From: a virus | Virus record (IMG/VR): IMGVR_UViG_3300017743_000002 | Span: 1 to 64,000 of that record | Length of the DNA: 64,000 nucleotides | Strand: one strand, 5' to 3' | Part shown: piece after piece, positions 1-10,566 of the stretch | Layout of the letters: every line of letters starts with the position of its first letter | Numbering within the stretch: the stretch's first letter is position 1 | Notes under the pieces: generated by a model | The model's database searches: none | The model's input: only the letters and a program-made list of their open reading frames with translations | What the model was told of the DNA's origin: nothing | Made by a program: the position numbers and the translations under genes

Positions 1-3000
1 ACCATTATAGTATAATCTTACTCTATCGTTTCGATAGTTAAGCATGTGCCATTCGTTATTTACATCATTGTAAATACCATTAGCAGAACTCATATCGTGC
101 ATAAACACAATTCTACCACCAATAGACCATCCTTCGTATCCACCTACATCCGAACCATAAGTTGCAACAGTACCATACTGTCCACCTTCATCTCTTACAG
201 CACGTAATCCACATCCTCTATCTTGGAAGTAAAGACCTGATGAACTTCTAGCTCTAAACCAGTTGTTTACATATATACTACTTTGATTTGATGTTGATGC
301 TGGGTCTACATAGTATCCAGTATTATTTGAATCGTAATATCTACCAGCATACATTGAACCACCATTACTACTATTCTCATCAAGAACAGGAATAGTTCTC
401 CAACTTCTCCATCCACTCCAAGAACTTCTGAATCTCAAGTTAGTAATTGGTCCACCAACCATCTGCCATCCGTAACCACCAGTGTTCGAACTACGATAAT
501 GGAATGCCTGCATTCCTACCCAGTGAGATGTACCTGAAGGTTGGTTACCTGGATTACTCCAAGAATCAATGAAACCAGAACCCCAAGTTGAAACAACGTT
601 CATATCTTGTCTACCCCATCCAAATGCACCAGTCCAATAGTTAGTATCACTGGTTTGACGAGGTCTAGCTCTATAATATTCACCACTATTTCTTGTATGA
701 CCCGGCTGACCTATGTAAGCCATCGTTCTATTACTCACACCTTCGAATCTCGTAGAGTGTGCAGATGCACCATCGAAATAATAACCAGTATTATTTGAAT
801 CATAAATAATTGGTGCTCTTAATGAAGAACCTGCTTGTAGGTTGTAGTTAACATATACGTTATTTGTACCTAATGGGTCAGTAGAGTTGTTAACAGACAT
901 GACCTGCGTTGCCATATTGTAATCGTTGTAGAAACGCATACCATTGTAAGATGCGTTTGCTCCAAACTTAATACCAGTATGGAATGCGATTCTTAAATCA
1001 GGATATCTATAAGACCATCCACCACCTTCTCTATAAATAGCGTATGCAGTACTTCTACCAGATGAGAAATACATACCAAATTGATGGTCTGTAGATACAT
1101 CATATCTATTACTAAGGTAATTTGCTCTTGTTACATTGGTAATTGTTGTAGATGCAAAATCACCATAATAACCAGTGTTGTTATTATCATAGAAAAGTGG
1201 ACTTCTTACATCAGAATTATGTCTAAAGTAATCTGAGTTTAATCTCGCTACTTCATTATTTGAACCAGTACCAAATATTGTTGTTCCACCATCATAGTAG
1301 TTAATATATGTAGTATATCCACTAGCTGAATCTAAGTGTAAGTTACCATTTGTAGTTACTACCGATGCAATCGATGAATTGTTTACGAATTCTCTACCAT
1401 TACCACCGACTTGTAAGTATCTTCCCCAACTATTGTTTGGTCCAATATAAATTCTTCCTCTAAATCTTGCAGCTTGTCCAGTTGAATTAGGGTCTACATA
1501 ATATCCAGTATCATTTGAATCATAGAAAAGTGGTGCTCTATAAGAACCTCGCGCTTGTACATATCCACTTTGAGTTCTTTGTTCCCAAGTACCATTGTAT
1601 CTTAGTTCCACATATGAGTTTCTATACATTAATATAGCCCACTCATTTTCATAATCATTATAGATACCAGCTGCGTTTGAATGGTCGTGCATAAACACCC
1701 ATCCACCATTAATAGAGTATCCACCCCATCCACCTCTAGTAGAATGAGTTCTAACAGTACCATAGTTACCACCTACTGTATCTCTACCAACACTAAATTC
1801 TAATGAACTACCATCAGTATAGAAATAAGTACCATTATCATTTTGGTGTCTGATTGCCCAACTTCCACCTTGGTCTAAGAAACCAATTTCATTTGAGTTA
1901 GTTGCGTAAACATATCCTCTAGCATTGTTACCAGATGTTGTGAATAAAATTTGTGATGTAGAAGAACCAGAATATGCTCTCCAACGAGATGATGAATCAG
2001 AATACCAATGCATTCCAGTTGATTGGTTATATAAACCTTCACCACTATTATCATTTCTGAACCAGTTTCTTGCATAGATTTCAGTTGCTCTTAAACCACT
2101 ATTAAGATTTGAGAAAGATGCAGGGTCTACATAATATCCAGTATTTGATGAATCATAAAAGATTGGAGACCTCATATCTGAGTAGTGATATGCGTAATCA
2201 GAGTTTACTCTAAACATTTCACTACCACCTCTTAACACTCTTATTGCATAGTTGTTAGTTGATGCCATTCTAAGGTCAATACCATAATCATCATCACCAG
2301 TTAAGATAATACCCCAGTCATTATTATTTGGTTTATCTAACCATAATAGTGCATCATCACCAGAAGCTTGATTATCAATACCACTCAATCGTAAACCACT
2401 CATTCTAGAATTATTTCGAGGGTTTACATAGAATCCAGTATCATTTCTATCATACATGATATTTGGTCGAATATCATTAAAGTACGATGTACTAGCAAAG
2501 TTACCATAGTATGATGTATTATTTCTATCATAGTAAATATCTGCTCTTACATCATTTAAATAAGATGTAGAGGCTGGGTCTAAGTAGAAACTATTACTAT
2601 TGGAATCATAAAATCTTTGTGCGTACATGTATTCTCCAGCATATACACTTTGACCACTATAAATGTTTCTGTTAGTAGCAAGACCTGGATATGAATCAGG
2701 TACTACTTCACATGCTGTTGTTGAACCAGGATTTCCTGTTCCTGATGTTGTTAATGACCAACCAGGAGATTGGAAGTTATTTGTTATTGCGTAATATAAT
2801 GTACCAGAAGTTCTTATATAAATTTGTAAGTAATGAGTATCATATGTACCACTTTTTCTAATTCTAATGTTATTAAAAATACCATTAGAACTATACCAAG
2901 ATTTACCTAACATAGTAATTGTACCTTGTTGACCATAAGAAATACCAGCAGTAAATGACATCGAACCATGTCTACTACTATTAGTATCCCACACATTGAA

Positions 3001-6000
3001 GGTAGCATATTGTCTACCACTTCCCGTAGCAATAGTTACCCATTGTCCTGCACTTACACTTCTTGATGCGGTATCTGCTATTTCAAATCCATCAACAATT
3101 ATTTCATTTGCGTTTATTGAATTTAATCTAGATGTACCATTAGGGTCTGAATAATATCCTGTATTATTGGAATCATACATTATAGGTGTTCTTACATTTG
3201 CAGTAAAGTTACCTACTTCTGCCGTAAGTTGTGCATTATTAGCACCAGTATCACCATAAAATACAAATTCTGCACCAGTTCCATTTGGATTAGCATCAGA
3301 TACTCTAATTTCAGCATCAAATGATGTGTTGATGAATCCAATTCTATTACCTGTTAAAGTAAGAGTATTAAAATTAGATTGAGATGCTGGATTTGCGTAG
3401 AATCCAGTGTTATTTACATCATAGAAAATTGGTGCTCTATTTGAACTTCTTGTATATGCATCACCAGCTTGATTTACATACCATTGTCTTGTACCTTGTC
3501 CACCAGAACTACCAGCACTACCAGTTGTTGTCCATGCTTCAACGTGTCCACTATTTACATCGAATCTTACATATGCACCATAAGGGTTACTATTAGTCTG
3601 TCTACCATAATATTGTCCACTATAATTAATGTTACCACCAATACCTGTGTTATCATAAGTGATACCTGGCTCAGATGCCCAAAGTGTTAAATGAGCATCG
3701 TAAATATCATTACCATTATTGTAGTGTAATTGAATTCGAGTATCACCATGTCCACCTTCAACATAAAGATGATGTAATCTAGTATCAGATGATGGTTTTA
3801 CATAATATCCTGTATTATTGAAATCATAATAAATTGGATAGTATGCATAATCATTAGTATCGTATGCCGAAATACCACCATCAGTTCTTAATTGTCTATT
3901 GAAGTAGAATAATCCTCTATCGGTTTGGAAATGTGCGTATGAACTATTCATTGGCCCCATATCAACATATCCATAGTTGGTTCTCATTCTTAGAGAATTA
4001 CCACCACCTTCTTCTAACTGAGTATTTGAATCATTAATTTGATATTCACCATAAACCCTAACACCTGTTGATATAGTTCTTAACCTTTCTGCTCCATCTT
4101 CGAATAATTGTAGATAAGGACGAGAAGTATCAGTAATTAAGTAAAAAAGTGCATGGTTTGTTCCTTCATTATCTTCACCTTGGAAGTAGAAATCACCTTC
4201 ACCATGATTATAATTTTTAAAATAGTGGTTTGACCCATCATGCCAAATTCTTAAATCCGAACCATTACCAAATCTTAAAGTTTGGTTGTCTTGGAATTCC
4301 ATATTGGCGTAAATCTCAATAGGGTCATTAGAATCAGCATCAATATATCCTCTAATATCTAATTGTCCATTTACTTGAACATTATTCATTACAGATGTTG
4401 ATGCAAAATCACCATAGTAAGCAGTGTTATCACTATCGTAATAACGAGGTGCGTACATATCTTGTGCGTTTGTTGTAGTTCCACCAATTGGTACAGCTCT
4501 CATTGTTACCGTTACCTTCTTAGAAGATGAAGGTTCGGTTGAATTACTAATATTTGTTACTCTATTTCTTGCACTTCCACCAGCATCCCTTACTCTTACT
4601 TCAAATGAATTCCAATAAGATACTCTTGGCCACCAGAATGCAAGTGTACCACCATTATCAAATACCTTCATTGTAGAGAATCCAGCTTTACCTAAATGTA
4701 AACCAGAATGGTTGATAATAGTGTTAGCATATAGATAACCCTGTACCATAAAGTTAAATGGTGAGTCTGCTGAATAACTTTTACCAGTTGCTTCTAATAC
4801 AAACGATGCTCCGTTTGTAGTATTTGATGTAATATCAGTTTGTACTAATGTACCAGATGTAAAATCAGAACCAGAATGTTTTTTATGTATGAATTCACTA
4901 CCATATGTGTTTTCTGCATGATATAATCTAGAAGTTGAAGCAAAATTACCATAATAAGCAGTATCATTTGAATCATAGAATATTGGTGCTCTTTTAGAAG
5001 TTTCGGAGTATGAATTACCACTACTATCGAAATAAGTTCTGTTTGAACTACCTCCACCTGGTCTTAGTTCTAAATTACCACCATTATATGATGCAATATC
5101 CCAAGAAACTGCTCCATTATCTTGCAATCTTATATAAGACCAATTATTATTAGAATCCAAATCTATTCTAGCATATGATGCACTATCAACTCTAAATCCA
5201 TCTGCTCTAGTAGTTCTTACTTGACCTAATGTTTGAAAAGATACTCCTGTTGTATTAGGGTCTACATAAGTTCCAGTATTATTAGAATCATAAAATATTG
5301 GTGCTCTTGATGAACCTGCAGCTTCTACATTACCACTTGAGTCTACTAACATTCTCCAACTACCCCAACCACCATTTCTATATCCTCGATTAGATGTAAT
5401 AGCGTAAGAATCTGAAGTTTGGTAATAACCACTTGTCCAAGTTTGTGAAGTTAGTGGTGATGAGAATAATAAAGCAGGTCTATCAGTTCCAGAAATACCA
5501 CCCCCTCTTATTTCTTGAACAACACCCCAAGAATGATTTGCGTATGTATTTTCTACTATTAAAGTTGTATTGTTTCCGGGAGCTGAACCAGTTTTAGTAA
5601 TTTGCATTACAGGTCCATTTGATTTACCAAAATTAGAGAAGTCATTTGGGTTTACATAATACGCAGTATCATTTGAATCATAGAAAATAGGTGCTCTAAA
5701 TGAGTTATTAGCTTGAACATATCCTCTATAAATTCTCATTTGCTCTGCCCAACCAGAACCTAAGTTCTGCCACATACTCATATATGAAGAGTTTTGGTCA
5801 ATAGCACCTAAAGCTGTATTACCAGATGTGTACCAAGTTGATACTGAGTTAGATGGTCCTTCAAAATTAATTACTCTACTATTAGAACCACCCCCAATTG
5901 TATTTGCAAATGTTGTACCATCAGGCGATGTATCAATTGAACCACCACCATATGCTCTAAAATTATTTTTTACTTGTACTTCATTATTATTTATTTCTAA

Positions 6001-9000
6001 TCGTTCACCACCACCAGTTACAACTCTAAAATTATCTGCAGATTGGAATTGAATGTATGTGTTAGTATCACCATCGTGGAAAATACGGTCATTTAATCCA
6101 ATATCTTCAACATTAAGAAGTTGTTGGTTATTTGCATTTAAAGAGGCACCAAGTTTAACGTAAGTATCGTTAACTTCCAACATTTCTGTACCACCAGTAA
6201 CAATTCTAAATTGATTAGCATCATGGAATTGTAAATAAGTATCGGTATCACCTTGACTATAAATTCTATCATCTAAATATATGTTTTCAACAGTATTTAA
6301 ATTACCATTACCTAAGTTTAGTCCAGCAAATTGAGGTGAATCTGATGTACGAACATTCTGATTCATTAAATAAACCTCAGTTGTACCTTGTCCAGTATTA
6401 ATATTTGCTGCGGTTATTGTGCCATTGAAAGCTACGGTTGTTCCACTATATGAATAACTAAATACTTCATTATTTGTACCAGCTTCTCTATTAAAGAATG
6501 TAATTCTATCTGAAGTTTCACCATTGATAAATCCAGGTGAACCATCTCCATTGTAAGAAATACCACCACCATAAGTTGATGATTGTCCTACATAAAGGTA
6601 ACCAGTACCTTGTGAGTTACCGTATGCTTCAAAACCTGCTTTATTAGAATCACCTGCAAGAACTCGAACTACTGAATCTGCACTCTTTGAAGTACTACCT
6701 ACTGTAACATCATCAAAAGTTACATCATCAGATGTACGAACATTTTGGTTCATTAAATAAACCTCAGTTGCACCTTGTCCAGTATCTACTGTGTTTGAGT
6801 AGAATGTACCAGCAACATACATCGTATATGATGTATTTAATGTACCTTGTCCAAATGTAAAGTTACCACTTCCATTTAATCCAAATACTGCTCTTGTGTT
6901 ACTTGCATCACTTTCAATAAAGTTTACTAAATGGTCTGAATAAATCGATAGATTATTCTCATTAGTAATTTTAGTTATTGCTCCAACCGTTTCATCTAAG
7001 ATTAATGTACCACCTCTTGCATTTAAGTTCCCGGTTGCTGTTAAATCATCATCAGCGTACCATGAATCTATTGATTCTCTCCAATAGAATTTTTTAGTTG
7101 CTGAAGAACCTCTTAATATCTCAATACCACCATCCTCCGAAGGAGTACCAGTTGTAAAGTTTGAATTAAGAGTTATAATATTATCTGCTAACTGAATAGT
7201 TTCGGTATTCACAATTGTTTGAGTACCTGTTACATTCAGATTACCTGTTATGTTTAATGTTGTACCATCAAAAGTAAGATTACTTTCAACAGTTCCGTTT
7301 GGTGCTGAACCATTAAGTGTGATTACACCATTATCAGTATTACCTGTTAATGCTAATAATCCATCTGTACCACTTTCTCCAGAAGTTCCAGAAGTTCCAG
7401 ATGTACCAGACGTTCCAGATGTACCACTTGTTCCAGATGTACCACTTGTTCCAGAAGAACCCGATGAACCCGATGAACCAGAAGAACCACTTGAGCCACT
7501 TGAACCAGAACTACCACTACTTCCAGAAGAACCTGAAGAACCTTCAGCTCCAGAAACACCACTTGTTCCAGATGTTCCACTTGAACCACTTGAACCAGAA
7601 CTACCACTAGAACCAGAACTACCACTACTTCCAGAAGAACCTGAAGAACCACTACTTCCACTTGTACCATCAGAACCTACTACACCAGCTGCTCCATCAA
7701 CTCCACTCGAACCACTTGTTCCACTTGTTCCGCTTGTTCCACTTGTTCCACTACTCCCAGATGAACCTGATGAGCCAGAAGAACCTGATGTTCCTCCACT
7801 ACCAGCAGTACCTGGAGTACCATCACCACCACCAGCTCCAGTTAAACCAGAAGAACCAGATGTTCCAGATGTACCCGAAGAACCACTACTTCCACTACTT
7901 CCACTTGTTCCATCTTCACCATCAGTACCATCTATACCAGATGAACCACTTGAACCAGATGAACCTGAAGAACCAGATGAACCAGATGTACCTTGAGCTC
8001 CACCAACACCTGAAGAACCAGATGAACCTGAAGAACCACTACTTCCAGATGAACCACTTGAACCAGATGTTCCACTTATCCCAGACGAACCACTTGTTCC
8101 ATCTTCACCATCTACACCATCTACACCATCAACTCCATCTGCACCAGAAGAACCAGATGAACCACTACTTCCAGATGAACCACTACTTCCAGATGAACCA
8201 CTACTTCCAGATGAGCCACTTGTTGCACTTGTTCCACTTGAACCAGATGAACCAGAACTTCCACTTGTACCTCCACTTCCTGCAGTACCATCGGTTCCAG
8301 ATGAACCCGATGAGCCAGAAGAACCCGATGAACCAGAAGAACCAGAAGAACCAGATGTTCCAGATGTTCCAGATGTACCTGAAGTTCCACTACTTCCACT
8401 TGAACCGCTACTACCAGAAGTACCATCAGTACCATCTATCCCAGATGAACCAGATGTACCACTTGTTCCAGAAGTTCCAGAAGTTCCAGAAGTTCCAGAT
8501 GTACCAGACGTTCCAGATGTTCCAGATGTTCCAGCAGTACCAGCTGCTGGTTCCCATTCTGAACCTGTGTATCTAAATATGTTAGTATCAGTTGAGTTAT
8601 AATATAATTGTCCAACTACACCACCAGATGGTTCTGAACTAAAGACTGGAATTACTACCGAATCTTTAATTAATACTGAACCTGTAAATTGATGTGAATC
8701 AGTACTTTCATCACCAAACACATTCGAACCCGATGCGTAAATTACTGATGATGAAATAAATGTTGTTATTAATTCAGTTGATGTTATTGTTCCACCTACT
8801 GATAAATCGTTTCCGATTGTTAAATCGTTATCTATTTGTGCATTATTCTTAAAAATACCACTACCAGTTACAATTAAAAATTTATCAATTGTAGTACCTG
8901 TGTTTATTCTTAAACCTTTATTTTCAGAAATTACAGCTTCTGCTGAACCTGATTTTAATCTATCGATATCACCTAATGCTGATGCTGGTACATTATATAA

Positions 9001-9369
9001 ACCACTACCATCACCATCATATCTTGATGCTGATACATTTGAACTTATATTTAATGAACCTGTTATTGTAGTATTACCAGTTACATCAAATGTAGTTCCA
9101 CTTTCAACTGATGCGGTTGCTGAACCTTCTGCTATTCTTGCTATATCACCAGTAAGAGCTGATGTTGGTATATTATTTAATTCTGAACCATCTCCTCTGA
9201 AAGAACCACTAAAAGAAGATGCAGTTACACTATTATCTACATTTAAAGACGTATTGATATCAACCGAAGATGTAGATATAGTTGCTTGTTCTACACCTTG
9301 AACATCAATCGAAAGTAAACTTTGACTGACCTGATTGATTCCGTTTGGGTTCTTTCCTCCGTATTCCAT
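1..9369 (-). CDS. Giant tail-fibre/adhesin protein, 3' end outside window
   Basis: The ATG at 9369-9367 is preceded by AGAGG a few bases upstream, and the frame stays open to base 1, so at least 3123 residues are present and the C-terminus is missing. In order the protein shows an N-terminal segment with SGSFSGSF and GDGSELNNIP motifs like those of the 3585-aa neighbour; a collagen-like Gly-Thr-Ser/Gly-Ser-Ser tract (about bases 7360-8555); a mixed region with paired DDRI/NDRI repeats (about 6050-6350); and about fifteen repeats of the type YDSNNTGYYVDPAS between 5700 and 300, separated by Trp/Tyr/Arg-rich segments. Such YDS..TGYYVDP repeats are common in long phage tail fibres. Distal host-binding fibre is the likely role. 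I translated it by hand from the sequence; I did not check every codon for stops, but all sampled parts are open and protein-like. Confidence 0.85.
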   Translation of the reverse strand, partial: MEYGGKNPNGINQVSQSLLSIDVQGVEQATISTSSVDINTSLNVDNSVTASSFSGSFRGDGSELNNIPTSALTGDIARIAEGSATASVESGTTFDVTGNTTITGSLNISSNVSASRYDGDGSGLYNVPASALGDIDRLKSGSAEAVISENKGLRINTGTTIDKFLIVTGSGIFKNNAQIDNDLTIGNDLSVGGTITSTELITTFISSSVIYASGSNVFGDESTDSHQFTGSVLIKDSVVIPVFSSEPSGGVVGQLYYNSTDTNIFRYTGSEWEPAAGTAGTSGTSGTSGTSGTSGTSGTSGTSGTSGSSGIDGTDGTSGSSGSSGSSGTSGTSGTSGTSGSSGSSGSSGSSGSSGSSGTDGTAGSGGTSGSSGSSGSSGTSATSGSSGSSGSSGSSGSSGSSGSSGSSGADGVDGVDGVDGEDGTSGSSGISGTSGSSGSSGSSGSSGSSGSSGVGGAQGTSGSSGSSGSSGSSGSSGIDGTDGEDGTSGSSGSSGSSGTSGTSGSSGLTGAGGGDGTPGTAGSGGTSGSSGSSGSSGSSGTSGTSGTSGTSGSSGVDGAAGVVGSDGTSGSSGSSGSSGSSGSSGSSGSSGSSGSSGTSGTSGVSGAEGSSGSSGSSGSSGSSGSSGSSGSSGSSGSSGTSGTSGTSGTSGTSGTSGTSGTSGESGTDGLLALTGNTDNGVITLNGSAPNGTVESNLTFDGTTLNITGNLNVTGTQTIVNTETIQLADNIITLNSNFTTGTPSEDGGIEILRGSSATKKFYWRESIDSWYADDDLTATGNLNARGGTLILDETVGAITKITNENNLSIYSDHLVNFIESDASNTRAVFGLNGSGNFTFGQGTLNTSYTMYVAGTFYSNTVDTGQGATEVYLMNQNVRTSDDVTFDDVTVGSTSKSADSVVRVLAGDSNKAGFEAYGNSQGTGYLYVGQSSTYGGGISYNGDGSPGFINGETSDRITFFNREAGTNNEVFSYSYSGTTVAFNGTITAANINTGQGTTEVYLMNQNVRTSDSPQFAGLNLGNGNLNTVENIYLDDRIYSQGDTDTYLQFHDANQFRIVTGGTEMLEVNDTYVKLGASLNANNQQLLNVEDIGLNDRIFHDGDTNTYIQFQSADNFRVVTGGGERLEINNNEVQVKNNFRAYGGGSIDTSPDGTTFANTIGGGSNSRVINFEGPSNSVSTWYTSGNTALGAIDQNSSYMSMWQNLGSGWAEQMRIYRGYVQANNSFRAPIFYDSNDTAYYVNPNDFSNFGKSNGPVMQITKTGSAPGNNTTLIVENTYANHSWGVVQEIRGGGISGTDRPALLFSSPLTSQTWTSGYYQTSDSYAITSNRGYRNGGWGSWRMLVDSSGNVEAAGSSRAPIFYDSNNTGTYVDPNTTGVSFQTLGQVRTTRADGFRVDSASYARIDLDSNNNWSYIRLQDNGAVSWDIASYNGGNLELRPGGGSSNRTYFDSSGNSYSETSKRAPIFYDSNDTAYYGNFASTSRLYHAENTYGSEFIHKKHSGSDFTSGTLVQTDITSNTTNGASFVLEATGKSYSADSPFNFMVQGYLYANTIINHSGLHLGKAGFSTMKVFDNGGTLAFWWPRVSYWNSFEVRVRDAGGSARNRVTNISNSTEPSSSKKVTVTMRAVPIGGTTTNAQDMYAPRYYDSDNTAYYGDFASTSVMNNVQVNGQLDIRGYIDADSNDPIEIYANMEFQDNQTLRFGNGSDLRIWHDGSNHYFKNYNHGEGDFYFQGEDNEGTNHALFYLITDTSRPYLQLFEDGAERLRTISTGVRVYGEYQINDSNTQLEEGGGNSLRMRTNYGYVDMGPMNSSYAHFQTDRGLFYFNRQLRTDGGISAYDTNDYAYYPIYYDFNNTGYYVKPSSDTRLHHLYVEGGHGDTRIQLHYNNGNDIYDAHLTLWASEPGITYDNTGIGGNINYSGQYYGRQTNSNPYGAYVRFDVNSGHVEAWTTTGSAGSSGGQGTRQWYVNQAGDAYTRSSNRAPIFYDVNNTGFYANPASQSNFNTLTLTGNRIGFINTSFDAEIRVSDANPNGTGAEFVFYGDTGANNAQLTAEVGNFTANVRTPIMYDSNNTGYYSDPNGTSRLNSINANEIIVDGFEIADTASRSVSAGQWVTIATGSGRQYATFNVWDTNSSRHGSMSFTAGISYGQQGTITMLGKSWYSSNGIFNNIRIRKSGTYDTHYLQIYIRTSGTLYYAITNNFQSPGWSLTTSGTGNPGSTTACEVVPDSYPGLATNRNIYSGQSVYAGEYMYAQRFYDSNSNSFYLDPASTSYLNDVRADIYYDRNNTSYYGNFASTSYFNDIRPNIMYDRNDTGFYVNPRNNSRMSGLRLSGIDNQASGDDALLWLDKPNNNDWGIILTGDDDYGIDLRMASTNNYAIRVLRGGSEMFRVNSDYAYHYSDMRSPIFYDSSNTGYYVDPASFSNLNSGLRATEIYARNWFRNDNSGEGLYNQSTGMHWYSDSSSRWRAYSGSSTSQILFTTSGNNARGYVYATNSNEIGFLDQGGSWAIRHQNDNGTYFYTDGSSLEFSVGRDTVGGNYGTVRTHSTRGGWGGYSINGGWVFMHDHSNAAGIYNDYENEWAILMYRNSYVELRYNGTWEQRTQSGYVQARGSYRAPLFYDSNDTGYYVDPNSTGQAARFRGRIYIGPNNSWGRYLQVGGNGREFVNNSSIASVVTTNGNLHLDSASGYTTYINYYDGGTTIFGTGSNNEVARLNSDYFRHNSDVRSPLFYDNNNTGYYGDFASTTITNVTRANYLSNRYDVSTDHQFGMYFSSGRSTAYAIYREGGGWSYRYPDLRIAFHTGIKFGANASYNGMRFYNDYNMATQVMSVNNSTDPLGTNNVYVNYNLQAGSSLRAPIIYDSNNTGYYFDGASAHSTRFEGVSNRTMAYIGQPGHTRNSGEYYRARPRQTSDTNYWTGAFGWGRQDMNVVSTWGSGFIDSWSNPGNQPSGTSHWVGMQAFHYRSSNTGGYGWQMVGGPITNLRFRSSWSGWRSWRTIPVLDENSSNGGSMYAGRYYDSNNTGYYVDPASTSNQSSIYVNNWFRARSSSGLYFQDRGCGLRAVRDEGGQYGTVATYGSDVGGYEGWSIGGRIVFMHDMSSANGIYNDVNNEWHMLNYRNDRVRLYYNG
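300..5700 (-). repeat. About fifteen YDSxxTGYYVDP-type repeats in the giant fibre
   Basis: Reading the minus strand, the motif Y-D-[SRNDV]-x-[ND]-[TS]-[GA]-[YFT]-Y-x-[DN]-[PF] occurs near bases 5665, 5280, 4960, 4430, 3820, 3410, 3160, 2600, 2530, 2450, 2140, 1510, 1170, 790 and 320. It is usually preceded by an aromatic/hydrophobic R-A-P-I-F type strand. Spacing is irregular, from about 70 to 630 bases, so these are not simple tandem repeats but a recurring structural cap between variable inserts. A second form reads YYGDFAS in place of YYVDPAS. Confidence 0.8.
7360..8555 (-). repeat. Collagen-like Gly-X-Y tract in the giant fibre
   Basis: In frame on the minus strand this stretch is an almost unbroken series of Gly-Thr-Ser and Gly-Ser-Ser triplets, with occasional Gly-x-Asp, Gly-Glu and Gly-Ala triplets and short IDGxDG interruptions. 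Glycine occupies every third position and proline is essentially absent. At DNA level it is a 9-base-periodic repeat built from variants of ccagatgta/ccagaagaa/ccacttgtt. Long phage-type collagen-like stalks of fibres have this form. Confidence 0.85.
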
Positions 9370-9379
9370 TAACCTCTAT

Positions 9380-9712
9380 TTATGATATCTCTAATACTGA
9401 TAAAATAACATCTGCCGAACTATTAACATTAGATGTCACTGTTATTGAATCGTTTGCCTCTAAAACTACTTTTTGGTCACCACCAACTAAAACTGCCGAT
9501 GAACCATTTGGGATAACTGCTCCTTTTACTAAATATTTAGTAACACTAGCAGAATTATCGGTTATTTGTACATCTACATAAATGTTTTGAGATACAATAT
9601 TTGCTACATTTACACCAATCACAGTTGTTGATGTTGCAGCTGGTGTTGTATAAACACTCAATCCACCTGTTCCTGCAGGTCCTTTTATACTATTTTTAAA
9701 TACATTTGCCAT
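9380..9712 (-). CDS. Small virion structural-type protein (110 aa)
   Basis: This is a short, Ser/Thr/Val-rich, all-beta-looking protein with no Cys and no signal peptide. It starts with a GPAGTGGLSVY segment and ends with a Val/Ile-rich strand pattern (DVILSVLEIS). The C-terminal pattern closely parallels the last part of the 286-aa protein at 22284-23144 (LTVILSILESANE), suggesting a shared domain. Proteins of this type occur beside tail-fibre genes in marine phages and are thought to be virion components; that is recollection of the family, not proven here. It sits 10 bases upstream of the partial giant fibre and 4 bases downstream of another 110-aa structural protein, consistent with one transcript. 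Confidence 0.7.
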   Translation of the reverse strand: MANVFKNSIKGPAGTGGLSVYTTPAATSTTVIGVNVANIVSQNIYVDVQITDNSASVTKYLVKGAVIPNGSSAVLVGGDQKVVLEANDSITVTSNVNSSADVILSVLEIS

Positions 9713-9716
9713 ATCT

Positions 9717-10049
9717 TTATCCTAATGCTATTGAAAATGCCAACGCAGAATCTAATACATCTACACCTTCAACTGTAAATGCGTTTCCATTTGTTACATT
9801 TATTGAACCACTTACTTGAACTGAACCACTATTAATAATATTTACACCACCATCAGTATTTTCCGTACCAACGTTTAATGTTTGTTTTACAGTTAAATTA
9901 CTAAATTCAGCCTGCTCAACTGTAATATCACCAATAAATGAACCACTAAGTGAACCTGTAAATGAACCAGTGAATGAACCACTCAAATCAGCGTATGCCG
10001 AAGGAGCTTGTGTAATCGAACCGGAAAAACTAGGTTGGTCTATTCTCAT
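9717..10049 (-). CDS. Small fibre-associated structural protein with SGS repeats (110 aa)
   Basis: The product begins MRIDQPSFSGSITQAP and continues with a run of SGSFTGSF-type repeats followed by strands such as GSVQVSGSINVTNGN. These are the same short beta-repeat words that make up the N-terminal parts of the giant fibres encoded on either side (SGSFSGSFxGDG), so it looks like a miniature or detached fibre N-terminal module. No enzymatic motif is visible. A possible role is linking or capping fibres in the virion, but no function can be assigned from sequence. An AT-rich motif matching the candidate promoter element lies 21 bases upstream of the ATG. Confidence 0.65.
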   Translation of the reverse strand: MRIDQPSFSGSITQAPSAYADLSGSFTGSFTGSLSGSFIGDITVEQAEFSNLTVKQTLNVGTENTDGGVNIINSGSVQVSGSINVTNGNAFTVEGVDVLDSALAFSIALG

Positions 10050-10069
10050 TGATAATTATCGTTTTCTTT

Positions 10070-10081
10070 GATATAAATATC
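10070..10081 (-). promoter_or_regulatory. Candidate phage promoter element (variant)
   Basis: The + strand reads gatataaatatc, a perfect 6+6 palindrome apart from its centre, sharing the TATAAATAT core with the dodecamer found upstream of several other genes. It lies about 20 bases before the ATG of the 110-aa gene in a non-coding gap of about 50 bases. Confidence 0.4.
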
Positions 10082-10101
10082 AAATAAATATCTTTTACCT
10101 T

Positions 10102-10560
10102 TTAAGATGGCTTTGTAGGCCATACAATATTATAAGGGTCTGATTGTGTTGTTACATCTCTTAAAGATTGTCTATAATTTTGCCAATCAGTTAGTTGAGA
10201 ACCTGTGATTGGTGAATCTTGAAATTGAGTCCAATCAGAATTACTCAATAATGTATTTCTACTATCTCTTATATCAGACCACTTTATTTCTTTTCTTGTA
10301 TTTATTGTAGCTTCATCTGCATCTGATATTTCATATGTTTGTACATATACTGAACCAGATAAAGTTGGAGTTACTTCTACTACATCTTTAGTGTAATCAT
10401 CGTCATAACCACTATCTTTTAATTCAACATTATATACACCAAAAGTTTCCAATAAACTATCTGTGATAATTGTTGGAAAACTTGTATTCTGATTATCAAT
10501 TTTTAAATTTTGAACCGAATATGGATATGTTATAGTTGAACCTGATACTTTTAGATACAT
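10102..10560 (-). CDS. Tail-fibre assembly/chaperone-like protein (152 aa)
   Basis: The C-terminal half has the layout typical of phage tail-fibre assembly chaperones: an I-R-x-x-R-N-x-L-L segment, S-D-W-T-Q-F-x-D-S-P, then W-Q-N-Y-R-Q-S-L-R-D and a terminal V-W-P-T-K-P. That order (RxxLL, DWTQ, D-P, W-YRQ-LRD, WP-P) is the signature by which such proteins are recognised in many myo- and siphoviruses. The N-terminal half is a short beta-rich region. Its position next to giant fibre genes supports a role in folding or trimerising them. It ends 52 bases before the next gene and begins 6 bases after the leucine-rich-repeat gene stops. Confidence 0.75.
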   Translation of the reverse strand: MYLKVSGSTITYPYSVQNLKIDNQNTSFPTIITDSLLETFGVYNVELKDSGYDDDYTKDVVEVTPTLSGSVYVQTYEISDADEATINTRKEIKWSDIRDSRNTLLSNSDWTQFQDSPITGSQLTDWQNYRQSLRDVTTQSDPYNIVWPTKPS

Positions 10561-10566
10561 AATATT

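Noticed and set aside
7250-7996. 248-codon + strand frame and overlapping minus-strand frames of Val/Leu/Glu repeats.
   Set aside because: Also shadows of the collagen-like tract of the partial giant fibre; the protein-like frame is the minus-strand one reading from 9369.
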